DNA of 64,000 nucleotides from assembly GCF_006715785.1 (NCBI RefSeq), contig NZ_VFNX01000006.1, forward strand, positions 98,171 through 162,170, written 5' to 3'. This stretch comes from Streptomyces puniciscabiei. GTDB lineage: Bacteria; Actinomycetota; Actinomycetes; Streptomycetales; Streptomycetaceae. Below are positions 17,022 through 25,052 of the stretch, piece after piece. The notes under the pieces were generated by a model, which was not told the origin of the DNA, did not search any database, and saw only the letters and a list, made by a program, of their open reading frames with translations. The translations under genes were made by a program, and so were the position numbers. Each line of letters starts with the position of its first letter. Position 1 is the first letter of the stretch.

Positions 17022-17486
17022 TCAGTCGTCCACGAGCCACTCCCCCTCGCGCATCAGCTCCCTCCCCCGCAGTTCGTTCTCCTCGCGCCACGCCTGGACG
17101 CGCTGCGGGAGGACCCTGAAGTACAGGTAGCGGGCGGCGAGTTGGCGGGGGTCGAAGCCGGTCTTGCCGGCGAAGACCTCGGCGTCCTCCTCGGGGAGGT
17201 CCTCCGGGGTCACCGACTGGACGGTGCCCTCGATCACGACGACGTCCCGGGTCGGGCCGAGGCCGAGGCGGGTCCGGCCGGTGGCGACGAGGTTGCGGCC
17301 GGTGGGGCTGTCGGCCGGGGTGGCGATCAGCAGTGTGGCGCCGTCCCACACGAAGGACAGGGGCACGAGATAGGGGGCGGCGCCGTCGGGTCCGGCGGTG
17401 GCGACCCACACGTCGACGTCGTTCTCCAGCCGGTGGAGGGTGTCCTTCTTGCGCTCTGCGGCGGTGCGGGCGGGCGGTGGGGTCAT
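17022..17486 (-). CDS. Pyridoxamine 5'-phosphate oxidase-fold protein
   Basis: A 154-residue split-barrel flavin- or F420-binding protein (LENDVDVWVATAGPDGAAPYLVPLSFVWDGATLLIAT, then NLVATGRTRLGLGPTRDVVVIEGTV), typical of the PNPOx-like family whose members bind FMN, F420 or heme. The C-terminal WREENELRGRELMREGEWL is shared by many Streptomyces paralogues. It lies 43 nt downstream of a TetR gene on the same strand and may be its co-transcribed target. Confidence 0.85.
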   Translation of the reverse strand: MTPPPARTAAERKKDTLHRLENDVDVWVATAGPDGAAPYLVPLSFVWDGATLLIATPADSPTGRNLVATGRTRLGLGPTRDVVVIEGTVQSVTPEDLPEEDAEVFAGKTGFDPRQLAARYLYFRVLPQRVQAWREENELRGRELMREGEWLVDD

Positions 17487-17529
17487 GGCGTACGGCCTCC
17501 TCGGGATCCGATCCCGTCCAGTGTGGCCG

Positions 17530-18249
17530 TCAGCCCCCGGTCCCCGCACGAATGTGATCAAGGCGTGTCCGCGCGGCTGTCAGGAGGAGGTCCAGGGCGG
17601 CCGGGTAGGAGCTGGAGCGCATGGTGGCGACCAGATGGGGGGCGGTGGCCGCGATGTGCGGGTGGGTCGCGGCGGGCAGCCGGCCGTAGGTGCTGCGCCA
17701 CACCTGCGCCTCGGCCTCGCGCGCGGCCCGGGGCAGGGCGGTGCCCGCGGAGTCCAGGGCGCCGAAGGCGAGGGCCTGGTCGACGAACGCGTGGTAGATG
17801 CGTACGGCCTCCGGGTCCGGGAACCCGGCGTCGCGCAGCACGCCGAGGATGCTCTCCACGGCCTGGATCTCATGGCCGCGCCCGGTGACCCGGTGGGCGC
17901 TGAGCACCGCCGCACGGGGGTGCGCGAGCGCCCCTGCGTGCATGCGCAGGCCCAGAGCGCGCAGGTCGGCCACCCAGTCGCCGCTCGGCCGCCAGGTCCG
18001 CAGGGTACGGCCGATCAGCTCGTCGGCGATGGCCAGCATCAGGTCGTCGGTGTGCCGGAAGTACCGGTAGAGGGAGCTGGGGTCGGCGCCGAGGGCCCGG
18101 CCGAGGCGGCGCACGGAGAGCGCGTCGGCGCCGTGCTCCTCGATCAGCCGGAGGGCGGTCTCCACGATCAGTTCCGCGGACAGCACCACGCCCTGTTTGG
18201 TGGGGCGGCGGCGCTGCCGGGCGGCGGGCGGGGCGACACGGTCGGTCAT
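17530..18249 (-). CDS. TetR family regulator with TetR_C-type ligand domain
   Basis: A 239-residue regulator. The DNA-binding part (AELIVETALRLIEEHGADALSVRRLGRALGADPSSLYRYFRHTDDLM) belongs to the TetR class proper, and the remainder matches the TetR_C ligand domain. It is divergent from the APC permease-amidohydrolase operon (123 nt spacer) and upstream of the PNPOx gene, so it may control either. A loose AACA-N9-TGTT symmetry near 18283-18299 in the spacer is a weak operator candidate. Confidence 0.87.
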   Translation of the reverse strand: MTDRVAPPAARQRRRPTKQGVVLSAELIVETALRLIEEHGADALSVRRLGRALGADPSSLYRYFRHTDDLMLAIADELIGRTLRTWRPSGDWVADLRALGLRMHAGALAHPRAAVLSAHRVTGRGHEIQAVESILGVLRDAGFPDPEAVRIYHAFVDQALAFGALDSAGTALPRAAREAEAQVWRSTYGRLPAATHPHIAATAPHLVATMRSSSYPAALDLLLTAARTRLDHIRAGTGG

Positions 18250-18372
18250 GGGGCCTCCCTGGGTGTGCCCGGCACCTTATGACAACACCGTTGACCTGTT
18301 AAGTGCCCCGGCAGTTTCATTTCCGGTCACCGGGGCCGTACGGGGCCCCGCGGTGCGAGCGGAGAACCGGCC

Positions 18373-19878
18373 ATGAGCGACAGACCCCTCGGCGTCGATC
18401 CCCCTACGCGGCCCGAACTGCGCAGGTCCCTCAGCGTGGTCGACGGTGTGGCCGTCGCCGCCTCCAGTACGGCCGCCACGACCAGCATCGGCATCGGGCT
18501 CGGGGTGACCGCGGGCGTGGTCGGCCCGCATCTGCCGGCCATCATGCTGCTGGCGTTCCTGCCCGTCCTCGGGATCGCCGGGGCCTACTCGCGGCTGAAC
18601 CGGGTGGAGCCGAACGCGGGCAACGGCTATGTGTGGGTGGGCCGTTCGCTCAGCCCCTGGCTCGGTTTCCTGGTGGGCTGGGTGAACGTCGTGGCGAGCG
18701 TGGCGTTCCTCGCCTACACGACGGCGGTGACCGGTTCGGCGCTGCTCCAGCTCGCCGGTGAGGCCGGGCTGCACCGGATCGGCTCGCTCGGTCTCGATCC
18801 GGGCTCGACCGCGCAGACGACGGCGGTCGGGATCGTCGTCCTGGCCGCCGTCACCCTGACCGCCGTGACCGGTGTCCGCACCGCGGCCCGGCTGCAGTCC
18901 GGGCTGCTGGTCTTCGAGTACGTGGTCCTGCTCGGCTTCTGCGGCTACGGCGTCGTGACCGGACCGCACTCCTTCAGCCTCTCCTGGTTCGACCCGTTCG
19001 CGATCCCCTCGGCGACCGCGCTGGCGCAGGGCCTGCTGCTGTCGGTGTTCTGCTACTGGGGGTTCGAGGCGGCGTTCACCGTCAACGAGGAGGTGCGGGA
19101 CCCCCAGGACGCCTCCAGGGCCGGGACCATCACCCTGGTGACGATGCTCGGGCTGTTCCTGCTCGGCTCGGTCGCCTTCCAACGGGTGCTGGCGCAGGGC
19201 GAGTTGGCCGGTCATGGCGCGCAGGGGCTCGCGTACTACGGCGACCGGCTGGCGGACCGGCCGCTGGCCGCGCTGCCGCTCGTCGCGCTGATGTTCTCGG
19301 CGGTGGCCTCGCTGCAGGCCGGGGTCATCCCGACGGCGCGTGGGATGTTCGCGATGAGCCGGGACCGTACCCTCGGTCCGGTGTGGTCCAGGGTCAGCGC
19401 CCGGTACGGGACTCCGGCGGCCGGGACGCTGCTGATCGGGGCACTGGCCGTCGCCGTGGCCGCGGGCGCGCTGGTCATCCCCCGGCTCGCCGACATGATC
19501 GACGCGATCGTGAACGCGGTCGGCATCGTGGTCGCCCTGTCCTACGCGCTCACCGCGCTGGCGGCCGCCGTACGCTTTCGCTCGCTGCTGCGGGACCACT
19601 GGTGGCAGGGCGTCCGAGCGGTGCTGCTGCCCGTGCTCAGCGCGCTGGTCCTGCTGGGCCTCGGAGGCTATCTCGGCTGGTCCTTCTACACCTCCGCCGA
19701 CCACCTCGAACTCCGCGCGGACAACGGCTGGTTCCTGCTGCTGATGCCGGTCGCGATGATCGTGTCCGGGTTCGCGGTGGCCGCCTGGGCCAGGTGGGTG
19801 CGCAGGTCGCCGTACTTCCGCACCGGCGCGGGCACCGACGCCGACTCCCCCGCGCTGCTCACCACCACCTCCAACTGA
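18373..19878 (+). CDS. APC superfamily amino-acid/polyamine permease
   Basis: A 501-residue transporter with about 12 transmembrane segments. Helix 1 reads VDGVAVAASSTAATTSIGIGLGV, with the unwound Gly-rich substrate site of the APC fold; helix 6 contains LLLSVFCYWGFEAAFTVNEEVRDP, the conserved FxGFE-like motif. The substrate is not predictable. The amidohydrolase gene follows after 19 nt, suggesting uptake and hydrolysis of one compound. Confidence 0.88.
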   Translation: MSDRPLGVDPPTRPELRRSLSVVDGVAVAASSTAATTSIGIGLGVTAGVVGPHLPAIMLLAFLPVLGIAGAYSRLNRVEPNAGNGYVWVGRSLSPWLGFLVGWVNVVASVAFLAYTTAVTGSALLQLAGEAGLHRIGSLGLDPGSTAQTTAVGIVVLAAVTLTAVTGVRTAARLQSGLLVFEYVVLLGFCGYGVVTGPHSFSLSWFDPFAIPSATALAQGLLLSVFCYWGFEAAFTVNEEVRDPQDASRAGTITLVTMLGLFLLGSVAFQRVLAQGELAGHGAQGLAYYGDRLADRPLAALPLVALMFSAVASLQAGVIPTARGMFAMSRDRTLGPVWSRVSARYGTPAAGTLLIGALAVAVAAGALVIPRLADMIDAIVNAVGIVVALSYALTALAAAVRFRSLLRDHWWQGVRAVLLPVLSALVLLGLGGYLGWSFYTSADHLELRADNGWFLLLMPVAMIVSGFAVAAWARWVRRSPYFRTGAGTDADSPALLTTTSN

Positions 19879-19897
19879 CCCGACAGGAAAGGCAATC

Positions 19898-21523
19898 ATG
19901 CACGCTGATCTCCTCTTCACCCGCGGCCCCGTCCTCACCCCGGACGGCCGTACGGCGACCGCCGTCGCCGTCACCGGGGACCGGATCACCGCCGTCGGGC
20001 ACGACGAGCTGCGGGCACTCGCCGGGCCGCGCACGGAGGTGGTCGACCTCGCGGGACGGCTGCTGCTGCCCGGCTTCCAGGACGCGCATGTCCATCCGGT
20101 GCCGGCGGGCCTGGAGCTGGCCCAGTGCGATCTGTCGGGCCGGGCGACGGCCGAGGAGACCGTGGCCGCCGTACGGGCGTACGCCGAGGCCCATCCGGAG
20201 CGGGAGTGGATCCTGGGCGGGGGCTGGTCGATGGAGGCGTTCGCGGGCGGTACGCCGACGAAGGAGCTGCTGGACGCGGTGGTGCCGGACCGGCCGGTGT
20301 ACCTGCCCAACCGGGACCACCACGGGGCCTGGGTCAACAGCCGGGCGCTGGAGCTGGCCGGCATCGGCCGGGGCACGCCCGACCCGGCCGACGGGCGGAT
20401 CGAGCGGGACGCGGCCGGAGAGCCGAGCGGCACGCTCCAGGAAGGTGCGATGCAGCTGGTCGGCCGGCTCACCCCGCCCGCCACACCGGCCGACCGGCTG
20501 GCCGCGCTGCTGCACGCCCAGCGGCATCTGCACGCGCTCGGCATCACCGCCTGGCAGGACGCGCTGGTCGGCGACTTCCTCGGCATGGACGATCCGGCCG
20601 AGGTGTACCGTACGGCGGCGCGGGACGGCTCGCTCACCGCCCGGGTGCGGGGCGCGCTGTGGTGGGACCGGGAACGCGGCGCCGAGCAGATCCCCGAACT
20701 GGTGCAGAAACGCGCCGAGTTGAGTCACGGGCGGTTCCGGGCCGGTACGGTGAAGCTGATGCTGGACGGGGTCGCCGAGAACGGTACGGCCGCGTTGCTG
20801 GACCCCTATCTGGACCGGTGCGGGTGCGCGACCGTCAACCGCGGCAAGAGCTTCATCGACCCCGGACAACTGCCCAAATACATCACCGAGTTGGACGCGC
20901 TCGGCTTCCAGTGCCACTTCCACGCGCTGGGCGACCGCGCCGTACGGGACGCGCTGGACGCGGTCGAGGCGTCCCGCGCCGCCAACGGGCCGAGCGACAC
21001 CCGGCCGCATCTCGCGCACCTCCAGGTCGTGCATCCGGACGACGTGCCCCGCTTCGCCCGGCTCGGGGCCACCGCGAACATCCAGCCGCTGTGGGCCGCG
21101 CACGAACCGCAGATGGACGAGCTGACGATCCCCTTCCTCGGACCCGAACGGGCCGCCCGGCAGTACCCGTTCGGCGCGCTGCTGCGCTCGGGGGCGCGGC
21201 TCGCGGCGGGCAGTGACTGGCCGGTGAGCAGCCCGGATCCGCTCCAGGGCATCCATGTCGCGGTCAACCGGGTCGAGCCGGGCGGCAGCGGCCCGGTGTT
21301 CCTGCCCGAGGAGCGGCTCGGCCTCGCGGACGCGCTGACGGCGTACACGGCCGGGTCCGCGTACGTGAACCATCTGGACGGCACCGGCCGGGTGGCCGTC
21401 GGCGCCCTCGCCGATCTGGTGGTGCTGGACCGCGATCCCTTCGCCGGACCACCGGAGGCGATCGCGGAGACGGGCGTGGCGCTCACCTATGTGGGCGGGG
21501 TGCGGGTGTACGGCGCCGAGTGA
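19898..21523 (+). CDS. YtcJ-like metal-dependent amidohydrolase
   Basis: A 541-residue cytoplasmic hydrolase of the amidohydrolase_3 family (YtcJ/AepA-like). The N-terminal metal motif GFQDAHVHP, central HFHALGDRAVRDALD, HLQVVHPDD and the C-terminal AAGSDWPVSSPDPL Asp are visible; the N- and C-terminal parts form the flanking beta-sandwich. Substrates of this group are mostly unknown amides or formamides. ATG 19898 follows AGGAAAGG. It is co-directional with the permease, 19 nt apart, and converges on the GlxA regulator. Confidence 0.9.
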   Translation: MHADLLFTRGPVLTPDGRTATAVAVTGDRITAVGHDELRALAGPRTEVVDLAGRLLLPGFQDAHVHPVPAGLELAQCDLSGRATAEETVAAVRAYAEAHPEREWILGGGWSMEAFAGGTPTKELLDAVVPDRPVYLPNRDHHGAWVNSRALELAGIGRGTPDPADGRIERDAAGEPSGTLQEGAMQLVGRLTPPATPADRLAALLHAQRHLHALGITAWQDALVGDFLGMDDPAEVYRTAARDGSLTARVRGALWWDRERGAEQIPELVQKRAELSHGRFRAGTVKLMLDGVAENGTAALLDPYLDRCGCATVNRGKSFIDPGQLPKYITELDALGFQCHFHALGDRAVRDALDAVEASRAANGPSDTRPHLAHLQVVHPDDVPRFARLGATANIQPLWAAHEPQMDELTIPFLGPERAARQYPFGALLRSGARLAAGSDWPVSSPDPLQGIHVAVNRVEPGGSGPVFLPEERLGLADALTAYTAGSAYVNHLDGTGRVAVGALADLVVLDRDPFAGPPEAIAETGVALTYVGGVRVYGAE

Positions 21524-21560
21524 CACCGTCGCGCACAGCCACCACCCGGCCGGGGTGGCC

Positions 21561-22529
21561 TCAGCGGTTCCGCTGGAACGTCCGACGGTATGCCTGCGGG
21601 GACACTCCGATCGCCGCGTGCAGGTGCTGGCGCAGCGAGGCGCCGGTGGCGAAACCGACCTCGGCGGCGATCCGGTCCACCGGCAGGTCGCTGGACTCCA
21701 GCAGGTGCCGGGCGCGGGCGACGCGCTGCTGGATCAGCCAGCGGCCGGGGCTGAGGCCGACCTCGTCGTTGAAGCGGCGGGCGAAGGTGCGCAGGCTCAT
21801 CCGGGCGTGACCGGCGAGATCGGCCAGGGTGAGCGGCTCGTCCAGGCGCTCCAGGGCCCAGGCACGGGTCGCGGCCGTGCTCGCCGCGCCGCTGACGGGG
21901 ACGGGCTGCTCGATGTACTGGGCCTGGCCCCCGTCCCGGAACGGCGGGACGACACAGCGGCGGGCGACGGAGTTGGCCAGTTCGCTGCCGTGGTCGGTGC
22001 GGACGATGTGCAGGCAGACGTCCACGCCTGAGGCGGCTCCGGCGGAGGTGAGGATGCGGCCGTCGTCGACGAAGAGGACGTCCGGGTCGAGGTCGACCTT
22101 CGGGAAGCGGCGGCGGAAGTGGTCGGCCACCTGCCAGTGGGTGGTGGCGCGGCGGCCGTCGAGCAGGCCGGCCTCGGCGAGCACGAACGCGGCCGTGCAG
22201 ATCGAGACGATCCGGGCGTCCGGGCGGATGCGGGCGAGGGCCGCGGAGACCTCGTCCGGCAGCTCCGCGGGGATGTACGCGGGCGGCATCGAGGTGACCA
22301 CGACCGTGTCCGCCGTCCGGAGGATCTCCGGGCCGTGGGCGACGCCGATCGTGAAGTCGGCGCTGGTGCGCACGGGGCGGCCGTCGACCGTGCAGGTCAG
22401 CACCTCGTAGTGGCCGTCGGCGGCACCGAAGATGCGGCTGGGGATGCCCAGCTCGAAGGGGTAGGCGCCGTCGAGGGCCAGGACGACCACCCGCTCCGGG
22501 CGCCGGTTGAGCAGTTGCATGTCGGGCAT
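21561..22529 (-). CDS. GlxA-type AraC regulator with DJ-1/PfpI-like domain
   Basis: A 322-residue regulator. Residues 10-190 form a DJ-1/PfpI-like domain in which the nucleophile elbow reads SICTAAFVLAEAGLLDGRRATTHW, with Cys retained. Residues 215-320 are an AraC double helix-turn-helix (LAGHARMSLRTFARRFNDEVGLSPGRWL and AAEVGFATGASLRQHL). It is divergent from an NADPH-quinone oxidoreductase-like gene, and a palindrome lies between them. An alternative start is the Met of MQLLNRR, three residues in. Confidence 0.9.
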   Translation of the reverse strand: MPDMQLLNRRPERVVVLALDGAYPFELGIPSRIFGAADGHYEVLTCTVDGRPVRTSADFTIGVAHGPEILRTADTVVVTSMPPAYIPAELPDEVSAALARIRPDARIVSICTAAFVLAEAGLLDGRRATTHWQVADHFRRRFPKVDLDPDVLFVDDGRILTSAGAASGVDVCLHIVRTDHGSELANSVARRCVVPPFRDGGQAQYIEQPVPVSGAASTAATRAWALERLDEPLTLADLAGHARMSLRTFARRFNDEVGLSPGRWLIQQRVARARHLLESSDLPVDRIAAEVGFATGASLRQHLHAAIGVSPQAYRRTFQRNR

Positions 22530-22549
22530 GGCACGATCCTATCGAAGCT

Positions 22550-22563
22550 TGGCAATCATGCCA
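22550..22563. promoter_or_regulatory. Palindrome between GlxA regulator and oxidoreductase
   Basis: TGGCA-ATCA-TGCCA is a perfect 5-4-5 inverted repeat 21 nt upstream of the regulator start and 39 nt upstream of the oxidoreductase start, well placed to be a shared operator. Confidence 0.5.
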
Positions 22564-22601
22564 TTTCCCGGGCGGGGCGACTCCCGGCAGGCTGGGTGAC
22601 C

Positions 22602-23552
22602 ATGAGCGATGAGAAGACGATGCGAGTCATCAGCCAGGACGTCCTCGGTGGTCCCGAGGTCCTGAAGGAAGTAGCGGCGCAGCGGCCGAAGCCGGGCCCC
22701 AACCAGGTGCTGGTCCGGGTCCGGGCGGCCGGGGTCAACCCCACCGACTGGAAGCACCGGGCCACCGGAGGCTTCCTCGGCAAGCCGCCGTTCGTCCTCG
22801 GCTGGGACGTCTCCGGGGAGATCGTGGAGACCGGGATCGGTGCGGCCGCGTTCCGGCCCGGCGACGAGGTCTTCGGCATGCTGCCCTACCCCTACGGCCA
22901 CGGCTCGCACGCCGAGTACGTGATCGCCCCGGTCCGCGCGCTGACGCACAAGCCCGCCTCGATCGACCACACCCAGGCGGGCGCGCTGCCGCTGGTGTCC
23001 CTGACCGCCTGGCAGGCGCTGACCGAGCACGCCGATGTACGGCCCGGACAGCGGGTGCTGATCCACGCGGCGGCCGGCGGGGTCGGGCATGTGGCGGTGC
23101 AGATCGCCAAGGCGCGCGGTGCGTACGTGATCGGCACGGCGAGCGCGGGCAAGCACGACTTCCTGCGGGAGATCGGCGTGGACGAGCCGGTCGACTACCG
23201 GACGACCGACGTCACCGAGGCGGTCCGGGACGTCGACGTGGTCCTGGACACGCTCGGCGGGGACACCTCCGTCGCGTCGCTGAAGGTGCTGCGGCCGGGC
23301 GGTGTCGTGGTGTCGATCCTGCCGGTGGGCTCGGCGGAGTTCCACACCGAGGCCGAGCGGCTCGGCGTACGGGCCGTGCGCATGCTGGTGGACGCCGACC
23401 GGACCGGGATGGAGAAGGTCGCGGAGCTGGCGGGGTCCGGGAAGCTGAGGGCAACGATCGCCGGGACGTTCCCGCTGGCCGAGGCCGCGAAGGCGCACGA
23501 GGTGGGCGACACCGGGCGGACCACGGGCAAGCTGGTCCTTCTGGTCGACTGA
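22602..23552 (+). CDS. NADP-dependent quinone/zinc-type oxidoreductase
   Basis: A 316-residue medium-chain dehydrogenase of the quinone oxidoreductase class: GroES-like N-terminal half (VNPTDWKHRATG, VLGWDVSGEIVETG) and a Rossmann half with VLIHAAAGGVGHVAVQIAKARGAYVIGTAS. Catalytic and structural zinc Cys residues are absent, as in QOR. The substrate is probably a quinone or enone. It is likely controlled by the divergent GlxA-like regulator. ATG 22620 is an alternative start. Confidence 0.9.
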   Translation: MSDEKTMRVISQDVLGGPEVLKEVAAQRPKPGPNQVLVRVRAAGVNPTDWKHRATGGFLGKPPFVLGWDVSGEIVETGIGAAAFRPGDEVFGMLPYPYGHGSHAEYVIAPVRALTHKPASIDHTQAGALPLVSLTAWQALTEHADVRPGQRVLIHAAAGGVGHVAVQIAKARGAYVIGTASAGKHDFLREIGVDEPVDYRTTDVTEAVRDVDVVLDTLGGDTSVASLKVLRPGGVVVSILPVGSAEFHTEAERLGVRAVRMLVDADRTGMEKVAELAGSGKLRATIAGTFPLAEAAKAHEVGDTGRTTGKLVLLVD

Positions 23553-23705
23553 GCGCAAACACCCGGTCGCCCGGGCGGTGTTACCGGGCGACACGCCTCA
23601 AACTCGAAGACATATGTCAACCGAACATGCTCAAATTCCTTCCATCGAGGGTAACTTGACGATCGGGAGACCGTCGTCCGGGCGCGGGTGGGAGGTGATG
23701 CCGTC

Positions 23706-24080
23706 GTGCGAGACGAGCCTGCACCACTCACCCGTCACCTCCGTGTGTACGAGCACCGGGCGCACACGGTGCTGGAGCTGCGCGGCGAGATCGACCTGGT
23801 CTCGGCGACGGAGATCGGCCCGTGCCTGGACCGGGTCACCGGCAGACCCGGGGCACGGGTCGTGATCGACCTGCGGTCGGTGGAGTTCTTCGACTGCTCG
23901 GGGCTGCGGCTGCTGTACCGGGCCCGCGCCCGGGTGCTGGACGGCGGCGGGCAGCTGCACCTGGTGTGCACGCATCCGCTGACGCTGCGCGTCTTCCGGG
24001 TCACGGGCCTGTCCCGGCTGCTGCCCCCGCACCCGACCCTGGACTCGGCCCTGGCTACGACTGCTCGAACAGGGCGCTGA
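23706..24080 (+). CDS. STAS-domain anti-anti-sigma-like protein
   Basis: A 124-residue single STAS domain (LRVYEHRAHTVLELRGEIDLVSATEIGPCLD, then RVVIDLRSVEFFDCSGLRLLYRARAR). The Ser of DCSG is at the position phosphorylated by anti-sigma kinases in SpoIIAA/RsbV-type proteins, so a partner-switching role is likely. No kinase or sigma gene is adjacent. GTG 23706 is chosen because GGAGG at 23691-23695 is correctly spaced; GTG 23688 has none. The last 26 nt overlap the convergent PRPP synthetase-like gene. Confidence 0.85.
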   Translation: MRDEPAPLTRHLRVYEHRAHTVLELRGEIDLVSATEIGPCLDRVTGRPGARVVIDLRSVEFFDCSGLRLLYRARARVLDGGGQLHLVCTHPLTLRVFRVTGLSRLLPPHPTLDSALATTARTGR

Positions 24081-25011
24081 CCGATTCACCGTTGTGGATG
24101 CGCCGTACCGCCTCGGCGAGGGCCGGGGCGATGGAGAGCACCCTCAGCTTGCCGGTGTGCTCGGCGTGCTCCTCCGCCGTGGGGAGCGGCACGGTGTTCG
24201 TGCAGACGATCTCCAGCACGTCCGGCTGTTCGCTGAGCCGCTTCAGCGCGCCCGCCGCGAACAGCCCGTGCGTACACGCCACCCGGATCGTGCGAGCGCC
24301 GAGCTCCCGCAACCGGGCCAGGAGTTCCACCACCGTGCTGCCCTTGGCGATCTCGTCGTCCAGCACGATGACGTCCCGGCCGGTGACGTCGCCGATGACG
24401 GAACTGATGCTCACCCGGTCGTCCGCGAAGCGCTGTTTGGCGCCGGCCGCCACCGGAGCCCCGATGAGCCGGGCGAAGGCGGCGGCCTCCTTGGCGTTGC
24501 CGAGGTCCGGTGAGACGACGGTGGTGTGGGTCAGGTCGTACTGCCGGAAGTGCGCGGCGAGTTCGCGCAGCGCGTTCAGGTGGTCGACCGGCACCGAGAA
24601 GAAGCCGTGCACCTGCGGGGAGTGCAGGGTCATGGCGAGCACCCGGCCCGCACCCGCCGCCACGAGCAGATCGGCGACCAGCCGGCCGCCGATGGAGATG
24701 CGCGGCGCGTCCTTCTTGTCGGAACGGGCGTAGGAGTAGTGCGGCATGACGACGGTGATCCGGGCCGCGGAGGCGCCCCGGGCCGCGTCGCACATCAGCA
24801 GCAGCTCCACCAGGTGTTCCTGCACCGGCCGGACCAGCGGCTGGATCAGGAAGACGTCCCGCTCCCGGCAGTTGGCCTGGAGCTGCACCCCCAGACAGTC
24901 GTTGGCGAACCGGCTGACCCGGGTGGGGCTGAGGGGCACGCCGAGGTGGGCGCAGACCTCGCGGGCCAGGTCGGGGTGGGCGCTGCCGCTGAAGACGGCG
25001 ATGTCTCGCAT
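24055..25011 (-). CDS. Ribose-phosphate diphosphokinase (PRPP synthetase) paralogue
   Basis: A 318-residue enzyme expected to make PRPP from ribose 5-phosphate and ATP. The pyrophosphate/ATP regions MPHYSYARSDKKDAPRISIGGRLVADLL and TLHSPQVHGFF match the family. The ribose-phosphate loop reads VIVLDDEIAKGSTV rather than the usual VDDMIDTGGT, so it belongs to a divergent branch and is probably not the housekeeping copy. No purine or pyrimidine genes lie beside it. Its 3' end overlaps the convergent STAS gene by 26 nt. Confidence 0.85.
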   Translation of the reverse strand: MRDIAVFSGSAHPDLAREVCAHLGVPLSPTRVSRFANDCLGVQLQANCRERDVFLIQPLVRPVQEHLVELLLMCDAARGASAARITVVMPHYSYARSDKKDAPRISIGGRLVADLLVAAGAGRVLAMTLHSPQVHGFFSVPVDHLNALRELAAHFRQYDLTHTTVVSPDLGNAKEAAAFARLIGAPVAAGAKQRFADDRVSISSVIGDVTGRDVIVLDDEIAKGSTVVELLARLRELGARTIRVACTHGLFAAGALKRLSEQPDVLEIVCTNTVPLPTAEEHAEHTGKLRVLSIAPALAEAVRRIHNGESVSALFEQS

Positions 25012-25052
25012 GATCCGCTCCTCGCCCGATCACTGCAGGACCGCCGATCATG

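Noticed and set aside
18277..20637. 786-codon minus-strand open frame opposite the permease and amidohydrolase
   Set aside because: Both plus-strand genes show clear family motifs; the antisense translation does not.
23609..23618. GACATATGTC palindrome with an internal ATG upstream of the STAS gene, considered as a small leader gene
   Set aside because: No ribosome binding site, and the frame runs through the STAS gene as nonsense-like sequence.
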